From the NCBI GenBank assembly GCA_030278955.1, contig JAOANR010000012.1:957858-1021857 (forward strand): DNA of 64,000 bases, given 5' to 3'. The position numbers and the translations under genes are program-made. Shown piece by piece: positions 1 to 10,856 of this stretch (within the stretch, counting starts at the first letter, position 1; each line of letters opens with the position of its first letter). The DNA comes from Hygrophila difformis (Eukaryota; Streptophyta; Magnoliopsida; Lamiales; Acanthaceae). The notes below the pieces were generated by a model. That model searched no databases, was not told where the DNA came from, and saw only the letters and a program-made list of their open reading frames with translations.

Positions 1-20
1 TATACACGTTATAACATAAA

Positions 21-1139
21 ATGGCGCCTAGAAGAAAACCAAGGAAGGTGAGTCCAAACGGCACTGACGCTAATCTTTCCAACACGCCCAACAACAGTGA
101 AGGTCCTCAGAACCTAGGAGAGCAAGTGCCTCAAGCGCCCAATAATATGGAAGCACGTTTAAAATCTGTAGAGGAACTCCTTGTAGCATTGGGAAATGCC
201 GAGGTGCATAGGACACAAACAGTACCTCCGCCAGTAGCCCGAGTCAACTACTTGGCATTAGTGAACCCCTACAACCCACCCCATTATGACGGCCAAGAGG
301 ATCCGGCCAAGTTGGAAGGTTGGATCCGTACCTTTGATAAGCTCTTGAATGCTATCAAGTGCCCTGATGAGGAGAAGATACACGTAGTGACCTACTACCT
401 AGGAGGCGAAGCCGATGAGTGGTGGCAAAATCTCCAGGCGAATTCAGAGGAAGACGGAGAAGCCTACACCTGGGAAGAACTTAAGGAAGCCTTGAGGGAA
501 AGGTTCTACCCACTAAGCACGAAGACGGCAAAATACGAGGAGTTCATCAACCTCAGACAAGGTACGCAAACAGTGCAAGAGTACTACACCAAATTCAAGG
601 AGCTAGTACGATTCGCTGCGATGATAGTACCAACCGACTCTGACAAGGCTCAGAAATTCGAGATGGGTCTGAACCTTAGTATCCGGGAGATACTTGCAGT
701 AGGACAATTCACGAACCTGCAGACGATATATGATCACGCCGTATCAATTGCTCGAATCCAGCAATTGAAGCGTAAGGAACATGGTGAGTCGAGCAAGGAC
801 TCGCAAGGACTTGAGAAGAAGGATCGGAAAGACAACAACAACAACTCTAGGAAAGACAATGGATCCCGAAGGAAAGGAAATAAAGGTCTCAACAATGGGG
901 GAGACGACAATCGTGGTGCGTTTATACCACGTTGCCCACGATGCAACCATGCACATCTGGTGCGCCAATGCCCGAAGCCTGGAACCTGCCGTAGGTGCGG
1001 CAAGCTTGGTCACAAGGCTAGTGGATGTCGAACGCCAGAGGAGGCGATCGAAAAGAGAGTAGATTTGGTGAACCCTCAGCAAGGGGAGAGTGACGAGGAA
1101 CAAGACCAAAACCCGAACCCTTTTGAGAATAATGAATAG
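21..1139 (+). CDS. gag: Gag polyprotein of a pol-deleted Tekay-type Ty3/gypsy element
   Basis: The 372-residue reading frame starts at an ATG and is open to a TAG. Residues about 85-250 are the retrotransposon gag capsid region (the [20 protein letters not shown] and FYPLSTK blocks seen). Two CCHC-type knuckles follow near residues 305-335 (CPRCNHAHLVRQC, then CRRCGKLGHKASGC), which in this family bind the RNA genome. The protein resembles the N-terminal part of the gag-protease of the complete element at 10,857-22,037, but it stops after the knuckles and lacks the protease DSGA motif. Only about 290 bp separate it from the 3' LTR, so protease, RT, RNase H and integrase are deleted. The 5' LTR lies off the left edge. 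Capsid made from it could in principle act with enzymes from related full elements (inference). Confidence 0.88.
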   Translation: MAPRRKPRKVSPNGTDANLSNTPNNSEGPQNLGEQVPQAPNNMEARLKSVEELLVALGNAEVHRTQTVPPPVARVNYLALVNPYNPPHYDGQEDPAKLEGWIRTFDKLLNAIKCPDEEKIHVVTYYLGGEADEWWQNLQANSEEDGEAYTWEELKEALRERFYPLSTKTAKYEEFINLRQGTQTVQEYYTKFKELVRFAAMIVPTDSDKAQKFEMGLNLSIREILAVGQFTNLQTIYDHAVSIARIQQLKRKEHGESSKDSQGLEKKDRKDNNNNSRKDNGSRRKGNKGLNNGGDDNRGAFIPRCPRCNHAHLVRQCPKPGTCRRCGKLGHKASGCRTPEEAIEKRVDLVNPQQGESDEEQDQNPNPFENNE

Positions 1140-1425
1140 GCAGTTATGGGGACATAACTGAAGTCCTAAGGGGAGAGGATGTGATACCCCGTAATAATTT
1201 ATTTTTGGAGTTCGACTCAATATCATGTATCCTAAATCATAAATAAACAAATTCAACTTGTTTTGAACTACGTTATGGCTTGATCCCTTCACAGGGTACG
1301 TAGGCAGCTTGGAAGTTTTAATTCTAAGTTCAGTCACAAAATAATAAAAAAAACAAAAAGACTTTAGCACGAGAAAAGACAAAACACAACTTCGAGGACG
1401 AAGTTGATTCTTAAGGAGGGTAGAC
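1140..1425 (+). other. Post-pol 3' untranslated remnant with pre-PPT hairpin and polypurine tract
   Basis: From the AGTTATGGGGACATAACTG block onward this segment matches, in reverse, the sequence that follows pol in the intact Tekay element (about 13,457-13,705). This shows an internal deletion joining gag to the region after pol. A hairpin with stem AACTTC/GAAGTT and loop GAGGAC lies at 1388-1405. The purine-rich tract TTAAGGAGGGTAGAC (1411-1425) directly precedes the LTR and is the likely plus-strand primer. Confidence 0.75.
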
Positions 1426-3868
1426 TGTAATACCCGAGAATTTTCCAACATAAAATAAATAAAATAAATTAAATAAATAAATAAATAAATATAATAAACA
1501 TGATAAAGGGATAAAGAATCATAAAAGATGAGAAATGAAATTTGAATTAAAAAGGAATCAAAGTTCCGGAAACCCGGGAATCCGAAGGTAATTTAATTGA
1601 ATAAATGGTTACACGGGGACCCGACACCGATAGACTCAATAACTCGAGTCCAAATATAAATTTAGGACCGAATAAAATTAAGATAGGAAATCGGAGCCCG
1701 AAGATACCCCGGGAATCCGATCCGAGAACATAGGGGGATAGAAGTCCGAAAGAGAGGAGGAAACGCCCGACGGATCACACGACCCCGCCCGGACCGAAGT
1801 CCAGGCGAAGCCGGCGCGGTCGAAGAGGGTGGAGCGCGCCACGCAACAGATTCGCCCGTTGCGTGAATCTCTCGCCCGAACGCGGATTTTTCGACTTTCG
1901 GTTGAACATCTTTCGACTCAAGACCCTTGGGGTCAGATTTTGGACGCCCCAGGACCTAGACATCTATAAATAAACCCCCGTGGGAGCCCCGAACATCTTT
2001 ACGAAACCTTACGAAATCTCTCTATACACATCAAACCCTAATCCCGGAGTCGTCGGAGGCACGAAGGCATTCAAAGACTGAATCTTGGATGAATTTCGGA
2101 GACCCCCATCGCTGTGGTAAGCCTTGATCCATTCTTTTCCATATGTGATTCGAAAACGAATCCTAAATTCGATCCTTTTCTATTCTAAGCCCCCGATCCG
2201 GATCGAGAGCGAAGAACCCGACAAACGGAGAGGATAAACGGAGGACTGGAAGCCACGTCTCCGAATCAACGATCCCAGACGCTCAACAATCTGTAAGTTA
2301 ACGCTTACTTTGGTTTTGGGTTGTTAAAAGATTCGAACATATAGATTTAATGGAACCCTACCTAAAATCTGTCTACACCGGCGCAGCACTTTTATGGAAT
2401 TTATTCGGACCCCTTAAAACGTTCAAACGAGAAAACTTAAAATACGAAAAACATTCCTAAGACACTGATCTAGCTCTTGTAAAAATTTCATAATTTTTCA
2501 TCGTGTTTCGATATCCGAAAACGATCGTAAACCAGCCTGCTTTAGATTTAGATCTTGAAACAAAGATAGATTCTTTATTCGAACTTGCTGGCGTTTTTGA
2601 CTAGGGTTCTAGGCCGAATTAGATCTTTAGCCGAACATGAAAGTTGTAGATAATTGTCTTAAGATGATCTCTGTAAAATTTTATCAAATTTAGAGTTCAT
2701 TTGCTATGGTAGATATCGAAACTTTTAAACTGCTGTGTGAAAACGCAGACAGATTTTTTATCTGACGAAAATTGACATTGTTGACCTGTTTCGGTATTTC
2801 AGATCGAAAAAGTTAAAACACGAAAGTTGTAGATCTCGACGTTTTGGAGTCAGTCGTGAAATTTCGGAATTTTTAAAATTAAATCTGATTTTAGACGAAT
2901 TTTAGAGTAAACTGTGGTTGACCGAGTCAAATCTTGATATCTTGTGGAAACGGTGAAATTAGCCTTTAAAGTTGAAACGGATAGAAATTCTTTGAAATAA
3001 GATATATGAAACGAGAAGATTAAAATATTGCGGGTTATGACTAAGCTAGATACTGTCAATGTTCTCTGTGGCTTGGGACATAAGAGCCCAAGTGTATGTC
3101 TAGGTTGACGTAAGAGCCCTAGCGAAACACTGATCGTATGGCTAGCGGACGGATTAACTCTAATTAAAAGATCGACCATGATACCTGTGGACATAAGAGC
3201 CCAGGCGTAAGGCTGGCGGACATAAGAGCCCTAGCGGTGGTGATCTGTAAAAGAATCGAAACGAGACATCGATAAGGGAATTCAACTAAGTCCTTGATAA
3301 TTTGTGTTTTTAAATTTATGGCAACTTATTTAATTACGTTGCAAGCTATATTGATGATCTTATGAATCCATGTCTTCTAAATTATGCGATTACATGAATT
3401 GTTTAAATTATGCACATGTTTTCATTAAATTTAATTAAAGGCTTTGAAACCTCATAATCTTGTACGTGTTAACTTACTCAGCACGTTGTGCTGACCAAAA
3501 CCATTTCCTTCTTTTTCCTACAGAGCATGAAGAATATGCATCATCATATGCATGCATGGGATATTCGGGAAATATTATTTTATTATCCTAGTCTTAGATA
3601 TGAATTGCATGAACGGGCCTGTTTAACCCGTGATTAGGCCATGTTGGCCCTATATTTAAATTCCGCTGCAATATATATGTAAATATTATTTTCCGCTGCA
3701 ACTTTGATGTATTATTTTCAATTTATATATGAATGGGCTGTTTGAATGATTTAAACTCTGAAAAACCATAGCCTTGCATCTCTTTAGCAAGCTCGGAGAA
3801 ACCGTGTCTTGCTAGGGAGGTGTGGCGGTAACACCCCGACCTGGGTGACCAAAAACCGGGGTGTTACA
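1426..3868 (+). repeat. 3' LTR of the gag-only Tekay-type element
   Basis: The segment begins TGTAATACCCGAG and ends CCGGGGTGTTACA, the same termini as the other chromovirus LTRs in the window, and it follows a polypurine tract. It is 2,443 bp. A TATAAATA box at 1965-1972 followed by an AAACCCTA-type leader marks the probable promoter. Several copies of a CATAAGAGCCC motif cluster at about 3,075-3,240 and recur in the solo LTR. The following 5 bp are CTCCA; the matching target duplication would be off the left edge. It is inserted in a LINE ORF2. Confidence 0.85.
1965..1972 (+). promoter_or_regulatory. TATA box of the Tekay-type LTR
   Basis: TATAAATA lies 540 bp into the LTR in a GC-richer stretch and is followed by CCCCCGTGGGAGCCCC. 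The same box and context recur in the solo LTR (22,189-22,196) and, reversed, in the intact element's LTRs (12,878-12,885). Promoter function is inferred. Confidence 0.6.
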
Positions 3869-6439
3869 CTCCATGCTGCCAAGGTTTTGTAACAACATCC
3901 CAATGGATTAGATGCAGGCCCCGGCCTTCAGTGCCCTTCCAAATCCACCGGCGTACAATCTTATCAATGGTATTACATACTCCCATAGGTAGTAAATGAA
4001 CTTGCATAGCATAAATAGGGAGCGCATTCAATAAAGACCGGGCAAGAGTTATACGTCCAGCTTTATTTAAGAGAAAGGCCGACCATGAGCTCAACTTGGA
4101 CGTGATCCTGCAAATCAAGTAATCGAAATGGGAGATTTTAAGTCTACTATGAATAATAGGGAATCCCAAATAGATACCAAGATCATGAGTGACCGTAACA
4201 CCCAGAAGCTCTGTCAACAAAGATCTATCCTGAAGTGTTGCATTAGGCGAGCAAAAAGCGGTAGATTTGCAAGCATTCATGAAGAGTCCGGATCGTCCTC
4301 CAAATCTAGCCAGGATGTCGGCCATGCAAATGATACTAAGAGCATCCAAATGAGCACAGAAGATCAAGTCATCGGCGAACATAAGATGAGTAATCCCAAG
4401 GCCGCCATGACATAACCTTATCGGGTTCCAATGGCCAGCAGATGTTGCCTCAATAATCATCTTTGAAAGCTTCTCCATCACAATAACAAACAGATAGGGC
4501 GATAGAGGATCACCCTGTCTGAGTCCTCGATGTGCTTTGATATTCCCGATGGGAGACCCATTCCATAATATAGAGAAGCTAGATGAGGTCACACATGTCA
4601 TAATAAGAGCCCTACAAGACTCGGGCAGTTCGAGATCAATTAGACAATTTTCCAAGAAACTCCAACTCACCATATCGAAGGCTTTAGTAAGGTCAATCTT
4701 TAGCACCACAGCTTTCTCAACAGAACGTGGACTCTCAAGTGAAGCAACAATTTCTTGAAGTAGAATTCCGTTGTCAGACATTCCTCTACCGGGTCGGAAT
4801 GCAGATTGATGCGGACCAATAATTTCACATAGGATAGGTCTCAAGCGTCGCACCAGAATTTTAGTGATTACTTTGAAGACAACGTTACATAGTGTGAAAA
4901 GTCTGAATTGCTTAATGGAGCGAGGAACGTCCACCTTCGGCAAAAGGCACATGAATGCGTGAGAGAGCCCAGTTGATAGAGCCCGAGAAGAGGTCACATT
5001 CAGTACTAAGTCAATAATAGGCTGTCTCATGGTGTCCCAATATTCCTTGAAGAAGCCAGCGGGAAAACCATCAGGGCCGGGAGCAGCATATGACCGCATC
5101 GAAAATATACCTCCTCAATCTCCTGTGGAGAGAAATCCACCTCTAGAGATTGCTTATGGACCTCCTGAATTGGCGACAAGCTAGGTAGATCAGCCCGTAT
5201 AATGACGCTCTCGGGAGCAGCAAACATATTAGTGTAATACTCAATGGCATGCTCCTGTAACTCAACCTGATTATCCACCCACCTTCCGTCCTCCATTTCC
5301 AAGCCGTAGATTTTGTTTCGTTTTCTACGAACCTTAGTCTTAGCGTGGAAATATTTAGTATTTCTGTCTCCAACCTGGACCCAAGAATCCCTCGCCTTTT
5401 GAAACCACAACAATTTTTCTTGCATGAGAACTTCAGACAGTTCCCCATGCACCTCTTCATACAATCGCCAAAGCCATGCAGAATCAACATGGACTAGGCG
5501 TTTTTCAATCCCCGCGAGGTGACTCTTAAGTGTTCTCTTTCATTGACGGAGATGCCCAAATACTTCTTTATTAAACACCACAGACTTATTCCGGATGTCA
5601 TCTAGCAACGACAACAAACCCTCTTGAGCTGTCCGTCCACTGCCAATAATCACCTCCTTATAATTATTGTTCTCATTCCACATACACTCCCACCGAAAAG
5701 GCCTTGGTGCTCTTGACGTGTTTGGATTGCCACATAGCAGCTTAAGCGGGCAATGGTCAGACCCCAAACGAGGCAAGTGCACAACACGACCATCCTCAAA
5801 GAGATTCTCCCAAGCAATATTAGCCATTCCGCGGTCCGGCCTTTTGCTGATTCGACGCCCAGCTCCAGCCATCCTGGTCCATGTGAATTCCGGACCAATA
5901 GTGTTCATGTCTATTAAATTGCAACTGTCGAAAATCTCTCTTAATTCAGCCGCACGGTCGGCCAAATAGACACCGCCACTAACCTCAGCTTCACATGCAA
6001 TCTCATTTCAATCTCCCAGGGCGACCCAAGGCGTAGTAATAGAGTTAGCTATGTCCTTGAGAGCATCCCAGTCCCGCTTTCTTCTCTGGTAGTTGGGGTT
6101 AGCATATAGCGCTGTAAGCGACCAACAACACGAACCCTTAAGAAGTTCCAACGTGATCATACGACTATGAGTTTTAATAACCGTGGCAGTGCATGAGCTT
6201 GCAAGTGCTCTCAAAATCCAAATACCCCCTCCCATTCCCACATCCTCTTGAATGAAAACCGACGCATATCCCTGGTTAATGAAAAACGATCGCAGCCGAT
6301 CAAATTGCCCGCGCGGCTCAAGTACACACAGAATATCCGGTCTGTGATCTCGTAAAAGATCACTCATCCAACGCTGAGCCGTACGGCTCATCAATCCACA
6401 AACATTCCAAGAAATGATTGAGAAATCTGCAAATTCCAT
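3869..6439 (-). pseudogene. LINE (L1-type) ORF2 remnant: endonuclease and reverse transcriptase
   Basis: On the minus strand an apurinic/apyrimidinic-type endonuclease is visible (SWNVCG at about 6,410, LEPRGQ, GSDHCPL at about 5,750), followed by a linker and a non-LTR reverse transcriptase (APGPDGF at about 5,080, RQGDPLSPYLF, FADDLIFCAH). The endonuclease and linker share one frame interrupted by TGA codons near 6,006 and 5,540. The RT is one base out of frame, with the shift at a T run near 5,095. The reading frame then ends abruptly at the Tekay LTR, so the RT C-terminus and 3' tail lie off the left edge. LINE ORF2 proteins nick target DNA and prime reverse transcription; this copy is inactive. 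Confidence 0.88.
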
Positions 6440-6602
6440 AACAAAATAGATGAAGTGACTTACAAAATCAGTCGGCTCTACTGAACAGTAGCATCATCCG
6501 CATCGGCCCAGTTATCATCATCCTTTGAATCAACTCTTCCAGTAATGGTGAGAATCTTCCATGAACTATATGGTCTTCAGAGGATTGGGAGAAAGTATCC
6601 TC

Positions 6603-7886
6603 TTAGTCGTCCATACGGGGCCTTTTCAGAATTTGAATGGGCCGCCTACCCCTAGCCCTATTAACAGGGACTAAGGCCAACACATCCATTCTGGGAGCTT
6701 CCTCACAGGTAGCCGGAGTATCTTTGACAATACCGGAGGCAGAAGCTTCATGAGAGGGCTTATTGCTCATCCCTTCCGCCACCACCTTATCCTTGAACTT
6801 GGAGTGAGCCGTCCCTGCCTTATGATCCGCGGGCGTGTCCTGCTGCTCCTCTACAGATGTCTTTGTTTCACCTCTAGGTTTCCGAGGACGATTACGACGA
6901 CGAACAACCATCATCCAGTCCCCATAAACCTTGTTATCTGTCACTCCAGTCTGAGAATTCACATTGGAATCCTCACCCGAATGGGTGTCCTCATTCGTCT
7001 TAACCTCAGCATGCTCGGCACCTTCATGATTAGTCACATCCTTCTCCGTTCCCTGACGTCCCTCTTCGTGTGCATGGGTGCATGCATGAGGGCAGTTCCG
7101 TTCAAAATGTCCATAACGGCCGCACTTCATACATATAAGATGCAATCCTTCATAAGCGACAGGAATCCACTTACCATTCACCCGCAATTTCCCTTTTACC
7201 GGCTGGGTGAGATCCAATGCGACACAAACTCGCGCAAATCGTCCCTTAGAGAAGTCAGCAGTACTTGTGTCGAATTTGATGACTTCACCAAGGCCCGAAG
7301 CAATCGCCCATAGAATATCTTCTCTATAGCGATGCATAGGGAGACCATTTAAACGAGCCCATACTATTGTCTTGTCAACCTTCGAAGTACTAGGGTCAAA
7401 CTCCCTTGTCCACGGCATAACAGCGAGGTAGTGGTCGAACAGCATCCAAGGCCCACCCGAAACCACCTTCTCCCAGTCGGAAGCAAGTTTGAATTTGACA
7501 ATAAAACATCCAAACCCTACGTCAATTAAATCCATGAGTCCTTGCGGTTTCCACATGCCCTTCAATCGATCATTCAGTGTCATGTATCCCACGTGTGCCC
7601 CTAACAGTTTAACCACAAGCGCATCTTCCCATGCCGTAGCAGCCTCCTTGTCCAACTCCTCGTCAATGACAAAATCAGGGAGGGATGGATTTCCATCAAC
7701 GAAACTCATGCGAATTAACTTCTCAACGAGAAGATCACGCCGGACAGATTGCACAGATGGTGCGTCGGTCTCCATTCTATCTTCGGCCAGAACTTGGGCA
7801 AAAGATGCCGCCTTGCCGCCGGGGTCATGAGGGGGAGAGGTGGCAGGCGCCGCCGCTGGAGAGAAAGCCCTAGAGAGTTGGGCCAT
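6603..7886 (-). CDS. LINE ORF1, DUF4283 / CCHC nucleic-acid-binding protein
   Basis: The frame is uninterrupted for 427 residues from an ATG. Residues about 45-215 match the DUF4283 pattern of plant LINE and retrotransposon gag-like proteins (the WKPQGLMDLIDVGFGCFIVKF and GGPWMLFDHYLAVMPW blocks). A CX2CX4HX4C knuckle, CMKCGRYGHFERNC, follows near residue 250. The C-terminal third is acidic then basic and of low complexity. In plant L1 elements this protein is thought to package the LINE RNA. It lies 160 bp upstream of the broken ORF2 on the same strand and ends with RPRMDD. The open frame in a dead element suggests fairly recent insertion. Confidence 0.82.
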   Translation of the reverse strand: MAQLSRAFSPAAAPATSPPHDPGGKAASFAQVLAEDRMETDAPSVQSVRRDLLVEKLIRMSFVDGNPSLPDFVIDEELDKEAATAWEDALVVKLLGAHVGYMTLNDRLKGMWKPQGLMDLIDVGFGCFIVKFKLASDWEKVVSGGPWMLFDHYLAVMPWTREFDPSTSKVDKTIVWARLNGLPMHRYREDILWAIASGLGEVIKFDTSTADFSKGRFARVCVALDLTQPVKGKLRVNGKWIPVAYEGLHLICMKCGRYGHFERNCPHACTHAHEEGRQGTEKDVTNHEGAEHAEVKTNEDTHSGEDSNVNSQTGVTDNKVYGDWMMVVRRRNRPRKPRGETKTSVEEQQDTPADHKAGTAHSKFKDKVVAEGMSNKPSHEASASGIVKDTPATCEEAPRMDVLALVPVNRARGRRPIQILKRPRMDD

Positions 7887-8387
7887 TTCAGTCTTGTCCT
7901 TTTTCTTGATTCACCCCTAGACCTTGAGAAATTAGAAAAATATAAATATATAATCTTGTGAATTAAAATTTAGAAATGATTAGGCAAAAAATATTGTTGA
8001 ATGTACCATCATCACGAATTTCATAATGATATGATTTTGTGCTATGTATAAACATAGTTGATCAACTTATGCAATTTACTTAATTTAGTTAATTTATCCA
8101 ATATAAATATTTGTTATCCATTGATGAATATAATATCAATCTATAAAGTATTTATTAAATGTTTTTATCATATCATATATATAATTTCAATTTATCAAGT
8201 ATTTATTAAGAATAATAACAATATTGAAATTATATTTAAATAATAAATATAATATAAACCCATAAAATTTTTGCAACATATTTGGTAGTATTTTTTTATT
8301 TCATAGTAATTAACGAAATTAAATTATCCAATGTGAATTTCCACTCATTTGTTCTCTTATATTTTGAAAGTTCATTATGCTTTTATA
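7887..8387. other. AT-rich spacer, includes probable LINE 5' leader
   Basis: No credible coding region is present. The first 40-60 bp (TC-rich when read from the LINE side) may be the LINE 5' leader. The remainder is AT-rich with degenerate repeats of an ATATCAATCTATAAAGTATTTATTAA type (about 8,130-8,210). The exact LINE 5' end and its target duplication could not be fixed. Confidence 0.5.
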
Positions 8388-8890
8388 TACTCCTCCATTT
8401 TTTTATAGTGAAAAATGATTGACTTTCATTATTGTTTATTATCCAACTTTGACTCATGTCTATACAACATCTATATAAGAAAGGACATAGTTAAGTGAGA
8501 TCTTATTGGATTCGTTTTATCTTGTAGTTTTAAAATATCAAACTTTTAGAATTTTTATTTATAGACATTTTGAGTTATTAAGCGTTAAAAATGTACTCTC
8601 CCTGTCCCATTTGAAATGTCCCAAAACTTTGGACACGCAGTCCAATGCATTTTTTAACAGTTAATATCTTAAAATGTAGAGAAGTAAAAATTGTAAAAAA
8701 ATATATATTCTAAAATTATGCGAAAAGACAAATCCAACAAGATCTCATTTGACTGTGTTTTTTCCTATATAACTACAATAAAAATTTAGGTCAAACATGC
8801 ATAATGAACAGTGTAAAAAGTCAAAATGAGATGTTACAGTTGGGACGGAGGGAGTATATTGTATTGTATGCAGAAAGTGGATACTGAGGA
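8388..8890. mobile_element. Stowaway-like MITE, interrupted by a second one
   Basis: It starts TA-CTCCTCCATT at 8,388. Its inner sequence (AGATCTTATTGGATTCGT, then GAGTTATTAAGCGTTAAAAATG) matches other MITEs at about 55,450 and 55,730. After the inner MITE, TTGTATTGTATGCAGAAA continues in the same order as the MITE at 54,478-54,736. The right terminal repeat is not recognisable. Confidence 0.5.
8594..8856. mobile_element. Stowaway-like MITE (259 bp plus TA duplications)
   Basis: The terminal inverted repeats are CTCTCCCTGTCCCA at the left and TGGGACGGAGGGAG at the right, flanked by TA on both sides, as expected for Tc1/Mariner-type Stowaway MITEs. The internal sequence is closely shared with the copy at 55,923-56,174. 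Confidence 0.82.
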
Positions 8891-8894
8891 TATA

Positions 8895-8985
8895 GGTAGG
8901 TTATTGTTCATAAGGAGATTTTTGTGAGAGATGATTGATAGGTTACTATTCATAAGGGTAGGTTACTGTTCATAAGGGGTATTGT
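8895..8985. repeat. Short direct repeats TAGGTTAYTRTTCATAAGG
   Basis: Three copies of a 19-bp motif occur between the Stowaway pair and the following AT-rich spacer. There is no coding potential in 8,857-9,107. Confidence 0.6.
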
Positions 8986-9115
8986 TTTTATATATTATAT
9001 AGATAGATATAGATTTATAACTTAGAACAACTATTACAAGGCTGAGTATAATTCATATAATGATAATCTGATTAATCCACTTATGAGCTGAAGCTAGTAA
9101 AGAAAACAACACATA

Positions 9116-9537
9116 CATAGGCGGATCTCACATATGGCGGGATGGTGATACACACCACTCAAATTTATGAAATTGTTATTTTAAGCTAATATATATATAT
9201 ATATATATATATATTTGAATTGAATTGTCTTTGTGCAACCAATCAATTTTTATGGTGACGCCACTCTCATCGATTCTAACCCACTATCATTGATTCTAAC
9301 TTAGTTTATCTCTATATTTTTTATATTGTCATTACTATCTCTAACTTCCATATGTTTGAATTGAATTGTCTTTGTGCAACCAATCATTTTTTATGGTGAC
9401 GCCACTCTCATCGATTCTAACCCACTATCATCGATTCTAACTTAGTTTATCTCTATATTTTTTATATTGTCATTACTATCTCTAACTTCCATATGTTTTG
9501 TGACACCACTGCCAATTTTTTTCTAAATCCGCCTCTG
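9116..9537. mobile_element. hAT-like MITE with 8-bp target duplication
   Basis: The termini CATAGGCGGATCT and AAATCCGCCTCTG are inverted repeats, flanked by perfect 8-bp duplications AACACATA (9108-9115 and 9538-9545), the hAT-superfamily size. The interior has an AT dinucleotide tract (about 9,189-9,214) and a 141-bp tandem duplication. It encodes no transposase. Confidence 0.8.
9214..9496. repeat. 141-bp tandem duplication inside the hAT-like MITE
   Basis: Two adjacent, nearly identical copies (9214-9354 and 9355-9496) each begin TTTGAATTGAATTGTC and end CTTCCATATG. Only a few substitutions separate them. Confidence 0.85.
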
Positions 9538-9545
9538 AACACATA

Positions 9546-10475
9546 GGCACATAGTAAGTCTCAACACAATCTCCAATAACCAGATATAAACAATGTGTAT
9601 CCAGACTACAAGCCTCATAATCCAACCACATGCAACATGCCAAATTCTTCAAGTAAAAAAGGCTACCAACTCAAAGCAGTACATCACATATAGCCATAGG
9701 CCGACATAACATAACTTCGAGGCTCACAGATTTCTAGCAACAAGTAACTCAAACCAGTCAATTAACAACGATAGAGTATCACATAGAAATGAATAATGCA
9801 ACAAGACATCCTAGCTACGTGATCTATCATAACCCAAATCCGAATCATGGTCCATTGCCTCCAGTAGAATCAATAAAACAGACAAAACAAATGAGTTAGT
9901 ACAACGTACTAAGCAAGGGATATATATATGCAGGGGAAATAAAGGGAATACATAATTATAAGCAGATACTAAAGCAGGTAAAAAGCATTTTGTTGTCCCA
10001 TACCGGTGCTTCAACCACAACATACTATTTATGTGATTGATGCATGATCTAACATACACCTATCTACTTCCTCCGTAATCAAAAGATTTTAACACTTTCC
10101 TTTATTGGCTGTTTTGAAATAATTTTAACATTTCTTTTTTGGATAAGTTTTCCGATTCATACTACTTTTTCTCTTTCTTTCTCTCTCATCTGATTAAATC
10201 TTCACCACTTATTTCCCCATTTCTTAATGCCTAGACATAAACCTAAAAACCAGAAAGGTATGATCTCATGAGTGAGGATTCATCAACTCCAACACGTTAT
10301 AAGGAACACTTACACCATCCTCGCAGGGACCACAAACATCACAACCCAAATAATTCACTCGAAGGGCCAACGGGTATAACAACCCCAGATCATCCACCCC
10401 GAAGGATGACCAGGTCTCAACAACACGTATGAAAGCTGTCGGATCAATCATACACAACATATCCCCCTTGGTTCT
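9546..10475. other. Intergenic spacer, no gene recognised
   Basis: The sequence is AT-rich without a recognisable gene. A Stowaway-type half terminus (CTTCCTCCGTAATC) occurs near 10,064 without a partner. A less AT-rich stretch at 10,266-10,460 has a 64-codon minus-strand frame, but I recognise no domain in it. Confidence 0.5.
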
Positions 10476-10856
10476 TGTAATACCCGAGAATTTTGCAACA
10501 TAAAATAAATATAATAAATAAAAAAAAATAAATGTAGAGGAAATGAGAAATGGAATTTAAATTAAAAAGGAAACAAAATTCCGAGAACCCGGGAAGCCGA
10601 AGACAAGTTAATTGAATAAATGGTTACACGGAGACCCGACACCGATGGACTCAATAACTCGAGTCCAAACATAAATTTAGGTCCGAATAAAATTAAGATA
10701 GGAAATCGGAGCCCGAAGATACCCCGGAAATCGGAATCTGGGAACATAGAGGGATAGAAGTCCGAAAGAGAGGAGGAAAAGCGCGACGGATCGCACGACC
10801 CGCCCGGACCGGAGTCCAGGTGTGAGTGGCGCGCTGGCCGCGCGGTTGGTGGCCTT
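10476..10856 (+). repeat. Solo Tekay-type LTR, left part
   Basis: It begins TGTAATACCCGAG and is preceded by GTTCT (10,471-10,475). The same GTTCT follows the other end of this LTR at 24,309-24,313, so the LTR stands alone with an intact target duplication and was reduced to a solo LTR by LTR-LTR recombination. It is interrupted after GCCTT (10,852-10,856) by the complete minus-strand Tekay element and resumes at 22,043. Confidence 0.85.

Noticed and set aside
10266..10460. 64-codon minus-strand frame with CDVCGPCEDG
   Set aside because: Too short, no recognised domain, no supporting neighbours; left as spacer.
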